The notes below the pieces were generated by a model. That model had not been told where the DNA came from. It made no database searches and was given only the letters and a program-made list of their open reading frames with translations. A program made the translations under genes and the position numbers. Shown here in pieces: positions 34,667 to 46,600 of a stretch of 64,000 bases of DNA; position 1 is the stretch's first letter; each line of letters begins with the position of its first letter. The stretch is from Aurantiochytrium sp. KH105 (lineage: Eukaryota; Sar; Bigyra; Thraustochytrida; Thraustochytriidae): assembly GCA_003116975.1 (NCBI GenBank), contig BGKB01000105.1, positions 161,623 to 225,622 on the forward strand, written 5' to 3'.

Positions 34667-36148
34667 TCAGAGCGCAGTTCCGCGCTCAAGATTCTGGCGT
34701 AGCTCCGTCGTGTATTTATCGTAAGCTTTGGATAGCCCCCGGCTCACCTTTTCATTCATACTATTGATGCCTGTGGCAACTTCACCCTCAAGAGTGCCCT
34801 GTGCATTACGCAAGCGCTTGCGTGGCTTCTCGTCGTCGGCAAAGGTCTTGATCATTCGTTCCTTATCCGCGTCCGAGACAGCGGTACTTGTTCCGTACGC
34901 AAGCTCAGTATCGCGCAACGAAAGTTGACCTCTTCTACCGCTAGTCGCTTCGCTGGTACCCACGTCATCACTGTCGCGGTCAGTCTGCAGCATCCGCTGA
35001 AGTTTCTTGTCATAGGCACGCATAATGGTCGCATCGTCGAGGGGATGAGCCGCTTTCGCAGCAAGGATGTTGTCCACCTTCTTTTGTTTACCAGCCTGCG
35101 TCCGCTCGGCCTTTTCGAGCGTTTCCAAGAGGTATGATTTGTCCTCGCTCGCCCCGAGCAATTCAAGCTGCTTCTTGCGATCAGCCTTGGTGCGCTCCCA
35201 GCGCGCTCGGGCCGCCTCCTTGCTGGTCGAAGCGCCTTGCTTTGCAGAGCGCTCATGCTCTGCGAGTACCTCCTTGCTATTCTCGCTGCGCGCCTGCGCC
35301 TTGCGCTGGCGCAGCTCGAGCAATTTTCGCTTGCGGGCGCTGAGCTTGCCCTGGTATTCTTGAGACTCCGCCGCAGCAGCCGCAGCCGCGCTTGCCTTGT
35401 CAAGACGCTCCTGCGCAGCGAGCCGCGCAGCCCCGTCCTCGTACACTGCCGTTGGATTGGCCATGGTGGGCACCGGAAAACTCGTAGAGCCAGATGCGCG
35501 CTCAAGCGCGTCAGCGGCCCGGCGTAGATTCTGGCCGTGCTTTTCCATTGTCTGCTGCACGCGATCTTGCGCGTGCGAGGCCGAGTCCGCCGGGTTCTCC
35601 GAGCGCTTGCTCTCGTCGTTCTCATCGTCGACCTCACCACAGTCTAGAATCTCTACACGTGAGAGCGGTCGATTTCCGGCGCCTGTTTTCAGCTTTTCAA
35701 GCTCGTCGAGCACGTCGAACCCGCTCGAGACCTTGCCGAAGACGACGTGTTTGCCGTCGAGGTGGGAGGCCCGGTCAAAGAGAATGAAGAACTGGGATCC
35801 GTTTGTGTCTGGACCAGCGTTGGCCATGGAAAGGACGCCGCGTGCAGTATGCCTGCCCTGGTGAATATAGTTTTCATCTTCGAATGTGCGTCCGTAAATG
35901 GAGCAGCCGCCGGTGCCGTCGCCCTTGGTGATGTCACCGCCTTGGATCATAAAGCCTCTGATAAGACGGTGAAAGACGCACCCTTTGAGATGAAGCTTCT
36001 CGCCGCTCTCGTTCGTGCCCTTTTCTCCCGTGCACAGAGCGCGAAAGTTCTCCACCGTGCGCGGGGCGCGCTCCGCGTACAGCTCTAGCCAGAGCGTGCC
36101 CAATCGTTTTCCGTTCACGCCGATTTCCAGCCACGTGCGCGTGGTCAT
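34667..36148 (-). CDS. SYF2: Cyclophilin-SYF2 fusion: peptidyl-prolyl isomerase joined to spliceosomal SYF2
   Basis: One uninterrupted frame of 493 residues from the ATG at 36148. Residues 1-172 are a cyclophilin with FHR (Arg61), GFMIQGGD (Gln69), MANAGPDTNGSQFF (Gln119, Phe121) and LDGKHVVFG (His134) intact. The position of CypA Trp121 is His129, which usually means weak cyclosporin binding. After an Ala-rich linker, residues from about 266 form SYF2: ARKRKLLELRQRKAQARSE, ARARWERTKADRKKQLELLG, SYLLETLEKAERTQAGKQKK, AYDKKLQRM, and the C-terminal signature AYDKYTTELRQNLERGTAL. SYF2 is an NTC-associated component of activated spliceosomes, which also hold several cyclophilins, so the fusion joins two partners of one machine. 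No stop, intron or frame change separates the halves. Confidence 0.93.
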   Translation of the reverse strand: MTTRTWLEIGVNGKRLGTLWLELYAERAPRTVENFRALCTGEKGTNESGEKLHLKGCVFHRLIRGFMIQGGDITKGDGTGGCSIYGRTFEDENYIHQGRHTARGVLSMANAGPDTNGSQFFILFDRASHLDGKHVVFGKVSSGFDVLDELEKLKTGAGNRPLSRVEILDCGEVDDENDESKRSENPADSASHAQDRVQQTMEKHGQNLRRAADALERASGSTSFPVPTMANPTAVYEDGAARLAAQERLDKASAAAAAAAESQEYQGKLSARKRKLLELRQRKAQARSENSKEVLAEHERSAKQGASTSKEAARARWERTKADRKKQLELLGASEDKSYLLETLEKAERTQAGKQKKVDNILAAKAAHPLDDATIMRAYDKKLQRMLQTDRDSDDVGTSEATSGRRGQLSLRDTELAYGTSTAVSDADKERMIKTFADDEKPRKRLRNAQGTLEGEVATGINSMNEKVSRGLSKAYDKYTTELRQNLERGTAL

Positions 36149-36802
36149 CTTGGATCCACGTTTCTATCGCAGCTTCCGCTGCGTCTCCGCCTCTGGCACT
36201 TTGCTCGCTCGCTCGCTTGCTCGCCCACGCTCCGCCCCGATCGCTTCGGAGCGCGCGACCGTGCTTGGTTTGCGCTTCTTCTTTCATTCTTTCGCACGCA
36301 CAGTCGCTTTCCCTCAAACAGACCTATTTTACGTAGCGCCAATTTGGGCCCCTTTCCCAAAACCTCTCTCCCGCGCTGTATCTTCGCCTCGACGCGGGGG
36401 CCGGTCCACGGCGGACAGCCGCCCCGCCCCGCCATGCCGTGCTTGCAGCACAGCTGTTCCATCCTCGAAGAACCGGGCCCGAAGTCGAACCCCAGCCGCT
36501 GCAGCTGCGGCCGCGGCTCGAGAACGCAGCACTGCAGCACTGCCAGCCGCATCGCCGGCGTTTGCGTCGCGGTCCGGCCGCCGGTGTCGTCGTGTCTGTG
36601 GTGGCCACCCTCTCAGCCTGAAGACAGAAAGCGAAGCAAGCAAAGCAGAGCAAAGCAGAGCTCCCGTGGCGTCTGGTCGCTGTCGCTTCCGCAGTGACCG
36701 AGCCGCGCTGCGTCGTGTCGTGTCGTGTCGTGTCGTGTTGTGTCGAGTTGTGTTGTGAAGTGTTGTGCAGTGAATGCTGTGTGCCACAGCCGCTGCCACA
36801 CG

Positions 36803-36833
<31 letters not shown>

Positions 36834-37366
36834 TGCAGCAGCAGCTGCAGCGACAACGAACGAACCAGCCGTGCGTGGGTCACGGTGGCCCCGTGAGCCT
36901 CGAGCGGCAAGTCGAACTCGCGTGCGACAGCGAGTCGCACGAACTCACGGTTCGTGCGACACGAGCAACTGCAAGCGCCGCGCCACGCGGGGCCCGGATC
37001 TCAGCGACGTGAAGCCGACCTGCAGCAGCGCAGATCCGCGACGAGCTCCCGCGACGAGCTCCCGCGACGAGCTCCCGCGGCGAGCGGAGTATACTGCAGT
37101 CGACTCCGATTTGCCGCTCAGCCCCAGAACCTCGGGCCTCGGCGGTCGCAATAAGATAAGCGAGAAATTCAAATCCAAATTCAAATCCAACCACGCGCAG
37201 CAAGACAAGGAAGCAAGGTCGTTCAAAAAGGATCTTCTATCTGCGACTGCGAGAGGCGAAGAAGGAGAGGACACATCAAGCAAACGAAGATTGGGACCGA
37301 CCGCGCCCGGCTCGCGCGACAGGGCTGCGCGCGGCCATCGCCGCCGCCGCAGCTGCAGCAGCAGAA

Positions 37367-37398
<32 letters not shown>

Positions 37399-37695
37399 GG
37401 CTCTGGCAGCCGGCCGCGAAGCCTCGGCGCTCGGCGAGGGCTGGCCCGGCAGACAAGCAGGATCTGATCGATCTGGGACTTGCTTCCTGGCAGCCGCGCC
37501 GCGACAGAGGCTCACGGAGACACTCCGACGAGACGCGAGGCGCAGGGCGGGAGCGCCGCGCGAGGAGCGGGAAGGACCCGGACGCGCGGGAGCGAGCGGG
37601 CGAGCGCGGCAGGGCGCGCCGCAGACCCTTGAGCGGCCTGCAGCGGCGCCGGAGGCGCGGAGGTCTCGAGGCGGCGCGGCTAGCGAGGGAGGAGC
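36149..37695. other. Divergent intergenic region upstream of VPS13
   Basis: No gene recognised in 1.5 kb. It holds GTCGT/TGTCG units (about 36712-36770), a CAG run (about 36810-36840), three copies of a 15-bp unit GACGAGCTCCCGCGA (about 37039-37085) and a CCG run (about 37366-37400). It should contain the promoters of the cyclophilin-SYF2 gene (-) and VPS13 (+). Confidence 0.55.
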
Positions 37696-40600
37696 ATGTC
37701 GAGCCTCGTGGGGAGCCTGATCCAGCGGGTGCTGACCAAGTATCTGAGCGAGTACTTTACGTACGGCAAGCTCGAGGTCAAAGGCATCGGCGAGTACCAC
37801 CTGGTGGACCTCGAGCTGAGACCCGAGATCGTGCCGGCCAACCTCGCCGTTAAAGTGAGAACATGCTCGCTCCATGCCATGCACATCAAGGTCCACCCGC
37901 TCCAACTCTTTAGCCTCAGCGCGAGCTACGCCATCAGCGTGACCATTGATACACTAAAGATCGTCATCGAGGAGCGACCCGAGGAGGAGTGGGACGAAAG
38001 GGCAGAGTTCGAGGCTTTGAAGGCTACGAAACTCGCTCTGATCCAGCAGATTCGCGACCAGGCCTTGCAATCCATCGAGACCAAGCTCGCCTCCCTCGAT
38101 GGCAACCTTGTGCCCAAGACCTCCGAGTCCTCGCTCATGGGCCTCGTCAAGAACCTTGCCGTTCGTTTCGCAGGGAACTTCGAGCTCGAGGTGAAAGGCG
38201 TCGAGTTCGCCTATCATTTTGAAGGCGCAGACCGCAGCGGCCATGTCGGGTTAAAAGTCCAGGGCTTTCGCCTTGAAAACACATCATTGTCGCCTCGTGT
38301 CGAAATTGCACGGAATAACGCTAATGCCAAGAACCTCAACGCGCAAGGCGATCGTGTAGGCGACGACGCTGACTTGAGCCCCGTGGCACAAGAAGACCCC
38401 GGCATCGCAGACGATGACGTCTACGTGGCAGGAATTCTCGTCGAGCCCGTGCAGGGTGCCACAGAGCGCATTGTGAAAAAGCAGATTCGCATCGAGGGTG
38501 TCGAAGTTTACCTGCAGCGCAACGAAAAAGCTGGTGTTTCCACACGCTCCAAGCTTGTTAATCGTTTCAACATGGAGTCTGTGCTCGCCGTCAATCTGGC
38601 CTCCGACCCGCGACCCACGCTTGGCATCGTGGAGCTTCGCGTGAGCCACGTTGCCGTGGCCGTCTCCCCTCACGATTTGGCTGCGCTCACGTATCTCGGC
38701 GACTCGCTGACCCATCAAGTCCGCTGGAAGCTCTGGTGCTCCGAGCGGTTCGCCAAACTCGTGCAGACGGGCATCACCACGCAAGAACAAGCTGAATGCT
38801 TCAAGGTCTACGAAAAGATGTTTGAAAAGGGAAAGCAGGATGTTGGTCCTCGCACACGCGCGCCGAAAAAGGCCGCGCCGGCCGCGAGCGGCATTGACAG
38901 TCTCCTCGCCGACATGTCTTGGATCCACAAGTGCGAACTGCGCTCCCACCCGGAAACAATTCGCACGATTCTCAACAGCGTCGCCTCCATTGTCGCCAAG
39001 CGCGAAAAGGAAAAGATTCTCGAACAAATTGAGCGGGGCCAAAAGCCCTCAATAACCACTCGCATTTCGGGTGCCGCCTCATCGTGGATCGGCTGGGCCA
39101 CCGGCAGCAACGATGCCTCGGCCAAGACCGACGATGGCACAAGCAGCGTTGGTACCTCTTCCGTTGCTGGCAGCGCACCGCGCATCAAGACTGAAGACGA
39201 GATCCGCAATATGGCAAAGTCCGCGCAGGAGCTATCCTCTGCTCTTGGCATATCCTCAGACGCGGACAACGACGCAAAGAAGATCCGTAAACACCGCCGT
39301 AAGATCTTTGACTCCATGGACAAGGACAAGAGCGGCGATGTCGACGTCGTGGAACTCCAAGTTGGTCTGGCTATGGCTGGTACCACGCTGAGCCCGAAAA
39401 AGGTCCACGAGCTCATTAGCACCTTTGACACCAATCTCGATGGAAGCATCGACTTTGAAGAGTTCTGCACAATGTGCGATCTCGCGCCCGGTCGCCTCGG
39501 CTCCTCCTCTAAAACGGCCAACGGCACAGAGTCTCAGTCCAAGCCAGATGTTCTGGCGCTCTCTTTTACCGTCCAAGGCTTTGAGGCCGTGATCTTTGCA
39601 GACGAGCCGCACAAATGTCGCGCCGAAAACAAGCCGCCCCCGCTTCGCATTGTCGCCGCTCTCAATGAAATATGCACGGCAGTAGCAGTGGAAGGCGCCA
39701 TGAACCCAATGGTCGGCATGCGCTCAATCAACGTTGGTGTTCGCAAAATTGCCGTCGATCTCTACGATGGTCACGACAAGCTCGCCCTCTTGGCTCCCAA
39801 AGCCTTTGCCACACGTATGATTAACACCGTGCAGGCTGGGCGACAGTCCATCAAGGACGAAAATGCCGAGACCGAGGTCGAGGATGACATGGACTTGGCC
39901 GAGTCAAGATTTTCCGTGCGCGTGCTTTCTCTCAAGCTCTCTGAAAATGACGTGGCGCCAACCCTCAGCCCCTACTGCTCCCTCTACTACCTCGACGAGT
40001 TTGAAGATACGCTCGACGAGCAGACGACAGCGCTCGTCGATGGGGCATCGTGCGGAAAGCCCGACGAGGCCGGCTTTTCCGAATACAACTTTCGATCGCA
40101 GAGCCCCGTCATTCCACCGCTCGATTTCATTGTGGGTCATGGACGCACCGAACGCAAAGCCCATGTGCAGATCCAGGTGCGCCAGCGTCAGGACAACTCG
40201 AGCTGGGTGCGCCGCATGGTTCGCCGCAATCTCTCCTCTGTCGACCCTGTCGAGAGCGATCTTGTGCTTTGCGCACTCGATGTGCGTCTGCCGGTACGCG
40301 CCATTGCAAAGGACGAGTTCTCCAGAATTGGAACCCAAATGTATCGAGACTTTGAGGAGTGGTACGAGCTCCCTGGAGGTTTCGGTAAAGTGCTCTTGCG
40401 TGTCGAGTGTGCGCCATCCGGCCCATCGACGGTTCGCGCTCCTACGTTGCCTCTCACGACGCCAAAGTCTTCCGCGCTGAGCACGCTTTTCGAGTTCGAA
40501 GCCAAACTCAATCAAAGCGTCATGTACTTTGATGTGGCTGCTGGGGTCACCGTTCCCAAGTTTTACATCAACCTTCATCCGGAGCTTCTGCCTTGGACGG

Positions 40601-43600
40601 ACAAACTCTCGGGCGCTTTCTCTGCAGACAATTTGGCCAAGCATGCTTGGACCCCGGGCGCAGCGGGTGCCGCATCAAACGATGCTCATCCCGCTTGGCG
40701 TTGTGAAAAGGTCCTGCTTGACGTTGGCGTGACGGAAATGCGGGGAATCGACACCAAAAAGGCGCGCATCGTTAGCACACGACTGGTTTGCGGCGCTGAA
40801 AAGCTTGGCGTTGAGGGCATGTTGGCAAACGAAAATCTGCTCACCTTGGGCGAAACTCAAAATCTGTTCCAGCTTGAGTTCCTCAAACCCCAAGCGCAGA
40901 TCGAGTTGGCCTTTGAGCTTGGGGGCAAGCGCACCATCAAGATCGAGGGCCTCACGCTTCACAGGGTCCTTGAGGATGTCCGCAAGGGCCGAAAGAGCCT
41001 TCTCTTTTGGTGCAATACTACCGAAGCCGGCGTGCGAGTGCGCGTGTCCATTGACGTTTCCTCTCCTGATTTTGTCATTGAGGACGATGGCAACGCCGCA
41101 GAGGCGGATATTAGCAAGGAGAATACCGCCGAGCCGATGGCACCTTCAATTGCAATGCCGCCATCATGGCAACAGCAAGGCCAGTTGGCGCAAGACCCAC
41201 CTCAAGCGGAGTGGGCCAAGTGGGTGCAAGCAGATCCTTTCGGCCTCATGACGTTTCCGCCTCTTTTGCAACAAAACATTGCTTATCTTAACGTGCAGGT
41301 TGTCTCGGCGCGTGGACTTCGCGCCGCAGACTTCAATGGCAAGAGCGACCCGTACTGTGTTCTCACATGCCAGGCCCAGGAATCACGCACGCATGTGGTT
41401 CCCAAAACCCTCACGCCCTCATGGGAGGACAAGCCGCAAACCTCGCAGTTCAGGTTCGGCCCGCTTCCAGGGTCATCACTTGACCCCTCGTCCTACGAAA
41501 CGCTCGATCTCCGCGTCATGGACGAGGACTTTGGCGGTGAGTGGACTCACGATCTACTTGGCGTGGCCCATGTCCCCTTGCACGATTTGTACGACCAAGT
41601 TGTGCGCGCGCCCAACGAGCAGCAGCAGCAGCAGCAAGCGTCTGCGTCCACGAGTGCAAGCGAGCAAATCAGCTCTCGGCCATCCTCCAAACGGTACAGC
41701 CAGCGACCAGCCTCGCAGGCAGAGATCAATCCAGAACGGAGTGTAACAATGTGGATCCCTTTGCATATGCAAGACAGTGCAGCTCAATCTGGCACCGCGC
41801 AAGATAGCGATGAGCCGGATGGAGCAGTCCAGGTTCGCATCTGGCTCGAACCATGTGGAGAGTCGCGACGCCCACAGTCTGTTATTCCCGTCGCTCTGGA
41901 CATGACTATGCTCATGGATGTGGCCATGCCTGCCATTCGCATTCCTAGGAACCACGAGCTCAACGCCTCGCGCAAAACGATCGAGATCTCGCTCGGACGA
42001 CCCAGTATGTCCATGCGCGTGAACAATGGCGCATCAAACTCACTCGTCGAGTCCTTGCGCATTCACGCCGACCACCGCGAAACCCTTCACAGTTTACAAG
42101 GCGGTGCTGCACGGCTTCAGCACCACACTTCGAGCGCAACGAATGCCGCGCGATCTCGACCTGGAATGCCCAAACGTCGATCCACTTCCCAAGGTCTTCC
42201 CGATCCAGACACGGAGAGCGGCTTCTTCAGTGTTGCGGAGCGTCCCCAGCAATCAGACACCCCGGAGCTCGCGCCCACAGCGTCCGTGTCGACCAACCTC
42301 GATGACTTCCATTCGATCGCGACTGCCGGAGATGAAGATAACGTGGGGGATTCAGAGGGTGAGCTAAGTGCACCGCGCAGACTGAAGTCTGCCGAATCTG
42401 AGGGGCCCCGAGTCCGCAAGGTGCAAAAGTCAGTCATGGCAGACCTTGACTTTGCGCTTGGGTTCTATGTTGACGCCTTTGAGGTCCGCGTAGGCTTTAC
42501 TCATTCCCGTCAAGGAGCGCGCGACTTTCTTCGTCTTGCCGCAGATGAGTTTTCCATCGATGCCATGTACTCACTGTACGATTGTGGTCTGCCGCTCATT
42601 AAGCTTTCCATGCAGGCAAAGAAATTCGAGGTGGAAGATAAGTGGCAGAGCCACCCCATTATCGGAGATCACCTCGTAGATGTGTATGACGAGATGAAGA
42701 GCGAGCTGACAGAGATGGAGCGTCGACGTTTGCGCAAGGCGCGTCAACGCCATTCCTTGCCTCAATTTCGGCTTTCGCTCATTTACCAGCGCAACGCTGT
42801 GGCGGAGGACCAGAGACAGGAACTCGGAACAAACCCAGTACCTTCTCTTCTCTTTGGCATCGATCTAGAGGGCATGTATGTGCTTGTAACGCCTCTATTT
42901 GACTTTTCTATCAAGCTGGCCTCCGCATTCGGACTCTTGAACGGTGACGATGGTGTCCAGAAACCCGAAGTTGTCACAGAGATCCAGGAGGCCTCCGAGA
43001 ACGCAGAGGAGTCCAAAGATGAGGAAGCCAAGCAAGATGAGGCGAAAGCGAAGGCCAAGGCCAACACGCAAGCTCAATCAGGGGCAACACAGACAACGGC
43101 TCCTGGGTCGATTCTACCGGTTTCCAAGGTTCGGGTGCTGGTGAGAACGAGCAACATTGAGTTGCACCTAATGCAGCGACAAACGCTCTGCTTGGAGACG
43201 CGGCGCAGGCTTCATAAGTTTCCACCCAAGGCCACGATCTTACGCGTCGGGTCTGAGATCAAGTACACCGCCGTTGCGCGTCCTTTTGACAAGGACAGTC
43301 GCGCGCTTCCTGGGTCAGAAATGCTCAAGATACGCGCAACCTGCGACGCACGCATCGCGCCCACCAAGATTGCTCGAAACTGCTTTCAAAGACTTCCAGA
43401 GGATATCTATTCGGGAGACAATGTCATTCTGGAGCCTTTCACCTTCAATATGACCATGAAGACGAACTCAATCGATACAGCGCGCGACCTACGTCTTGCT
43501 CGGAGGCTTCAGGGCTTTGGCGACTCTGAAAAGTCCGATACGGATGCCGAGCTCGATTCCTTTTTTAACACATCGAGTGGAAGTCACTTTGAGCTTCCGG

Positions 43601-46600
43601 AGGAGGAGCCCCCTCGTCTGGACTCGTCGAAGAACCAAGAAGAGTCTGGCAGTATTGGCCAAATCCGCGACTTGCGCGCCGAGGACATCTGGGGCGTCAA
43701 TTCCCACACTGTCATGGCTCAGCAAAAGATGCGTGACGAGCTGCAGCGGGCCAAGGAGTCGCACTTTACCACCGTGCGCATCTTCGAAATTCGTCTCGAT
43801 GGCCTCGAGGCGAGAGTGGACACCGGCGACGTGAACTTTCTTTTTGCTGTGTACAACAAGCAATTCGAAATGTACACAAATCTCTTCCCTCCACCAAACA
43901 CCGGCAAGAATGCCGGAAATGGAGCCCCCCGCAACCATGCCGAGTCAACTGTCTCGCGCCGAGAATCGGCTGCGCGCAGCGAACACGCGAACTCAATGTT
44001 GTCGACAAACGCTTCGGACAGCGGCTTATCACTGGACGACGACGGCTATGCTGGCGTTTCCCCTGCGAAGCAGCAGCAACACATGAGGGTCCTCACTGCT
44101 GCCGACATCCAGCTCATGGGCAAGATCAAGTCCAATCTCTTGCATGGCGAAGATGACGATATCCTGACGCAGAACTCTGGTGACACAGATGAGGGCATCA
44201 CGGTCGGAGACCCCGGCGTTGACGATCTGGGGACCTCGCTTGAAGGAGGAAAGGAAATGGTTGAAAAGGAACGGGAGGCGCGGCAGCCTGGCACCTACGA
44301 AACGCACGACTTTGAAGCACTCAACTCGGGCTCTGAACCACGTCTTTTTAATGCCGAAGACGCGGCGCCTAATCCACGCCCAAAGAAAACCGACGGGAAT
44401 CAGTCTCTTTTACCCGGCTGGTTGCTTGCGGGCATGGTTCCAATGCTCGTCATGTGCTCGGACACGGAAGCCTTCCGCCGCCGTCTTCCGGGAGACATCC
44501 CAGGGCACTGGAACACCGAGCGGGACGCAGAGGTCCTCGGGCATCTCTCTTCGGAGGCAAGTCGCGGCGCAGTTACGGAACTGGTGTTCAATCAAGTAAA
44601 CGTGTACGTAAACCAGCTCATGCTTGGAATCGGAAACAACATCGATGGCTATCCAACGCCCTTTTTACGTCTCAGCCTCGCCCAGTTCAACTTGATTGGA
44701 TGTTCACGGACGTTGTTCACGGATGACATGCAGATTCGCGGGTACATTTCCACCACAAGCACCTACTACAACTCATTTGTCAGGGCATGGGAGCCCGTCA
44801 TCGAGCCTTGGTCCTTACTTTTGCAAGGAGAGCACAGCAAATCGACGTCTGGTCGTCTCTTCCAAGCCATTGCACCGCGTCGGCTGAATGTTAATATCAC
44901 GGACGCGTTCCTGAACTCCATGACCAGCTTCCTGGGAAGTCTCGGCCCCACATACTCGCCTCTTGACGACGAGCGACTGCATGGCATGTACACTCCAAAT
45001 TGGGTTGTCAACGAGACTGGCCATGCACTCGAACTCTGGCCAGTGAATAAACCTGGGGGCCAGACGCGCTCGCTGGAGCCCCGACTCTTGGAGTATCGTG
45101 GACAAAAGCAAATCTACCATGCTGAGACAAGCGAAGCACTTCGCCTGCACTTGCACGACACGACGCGCATTCGAGCGAAAATGGCGGAGCTGCTGAACCA
45201 TATGCGCGAAAACAAGCGCCGCTTGGTGTTTAAAACAGTCAAATACCTCCGGAATGCCGCACGACGCCATCGCGAGGCGCGCGAAAACGATCCAAACCGA
45301 AACCTCGAAGCGGAAAAGGAAAAGAGGGCTTCCTTTATGAAAAAGTTTGCGCAGGACGACGTAAAGGATAATGAGGAGCAGGAAGAGCAAGAAGAAGACC
45401 TCCGCAAGGATCTCACCGAGCTCTTTCGGTTCATGGACGAGGACGACAGTGGCGAGATCTCCTGTGTCGAGCTGCAGAACGCGCTTTCACATTATGGCGA
45501 GCCAATCAGTGTGGAGGAGGTCCTTTATTCGATTGGAGAGATGGATGACGAGGGTGTCGAAAACGTTGATGCTGCGGAGACGGGGATCGATCTTGGGGAG
45601 TTTCTCGACTTCTTCATGCCTTCGCTGCTCGAGTCCCCGTCCAAGCCTGCGCCAGGTCTTGATGTGCACGCCATTGGCTTTCGTGTCATTGATCTCGAAG
45701 GCAAAGGAAGCCATGCTTCATCAAGCACAGAAGGAGTCGGAGACGACGAAGCGAGCTCTGCGAGCGGGGGAGATCAGGTCGTCGCGGTGCCCTTGCCGGA
45801 CCAGATTGGCATTGCTCCTTCCGAGAATGCTGGCCAGTTCATGTTGCAGACAGCCGCCGTGGTGGCCTTGGGCCATCATGGAACCAAGAATGCCCTGGGA
45901 GGTCGCGGCAAGGAAGAGTCGAGCTCGAGCAGTGAAATCGATCGCACGAATGCTGGCGGCGGAAACAAGACCAGCGAGTTGAATGGCAACGATGACGACG
46001 ACAATGACGATGACGAAAATAGCGATGACGAAGATCTCACTCCTGCCCAGTCGCCCGAGGACGAAGAGAAAGAGCGGGAGGAGCGACGCCGCTCAAAGCA
46101 TTTGACGGCGTTTCAGCTCAAGGGCAAAAGCCAGGAACGTGGCTACAGCTTTCATGACCGGAACATGCGAGCGCTTTCCGTGGTCGCCAATGTGCAGAAA
46201 ATTGGACGCTCGTCTGCTGGCGATGTTCTCTTTTTGGAAACTCCGATTCGCGTCGAGAACCGCACCATTGTTCCCTTTCGCGTGAACTTTGTATGCCATG
46301 GCCCGGATGGAGGGATTCTCTACGAAGACGCAATGTTCACGCTATCGCCCGGTGATGAGCAGTCGATTCCACTAAAGTATCTCTACGCACGACAACTTGG
46401 CAATCTGCATGGTGGCGACTGTGGGTTTTCTGTGTCGCCGCTAATGGATCGTGGCGCGCAGCAGCGCATATGGCTCAACAAGCGAGGAGAAAGGGCGCAA
46501 GAAGAAAAGCGTACCCGTGGTCGAACGCTTTCCGTGGATAGTACACATTCGAACCAGACTGCCGATTCTGCATACGACGACTGGACAGACTCTGGCGTCT

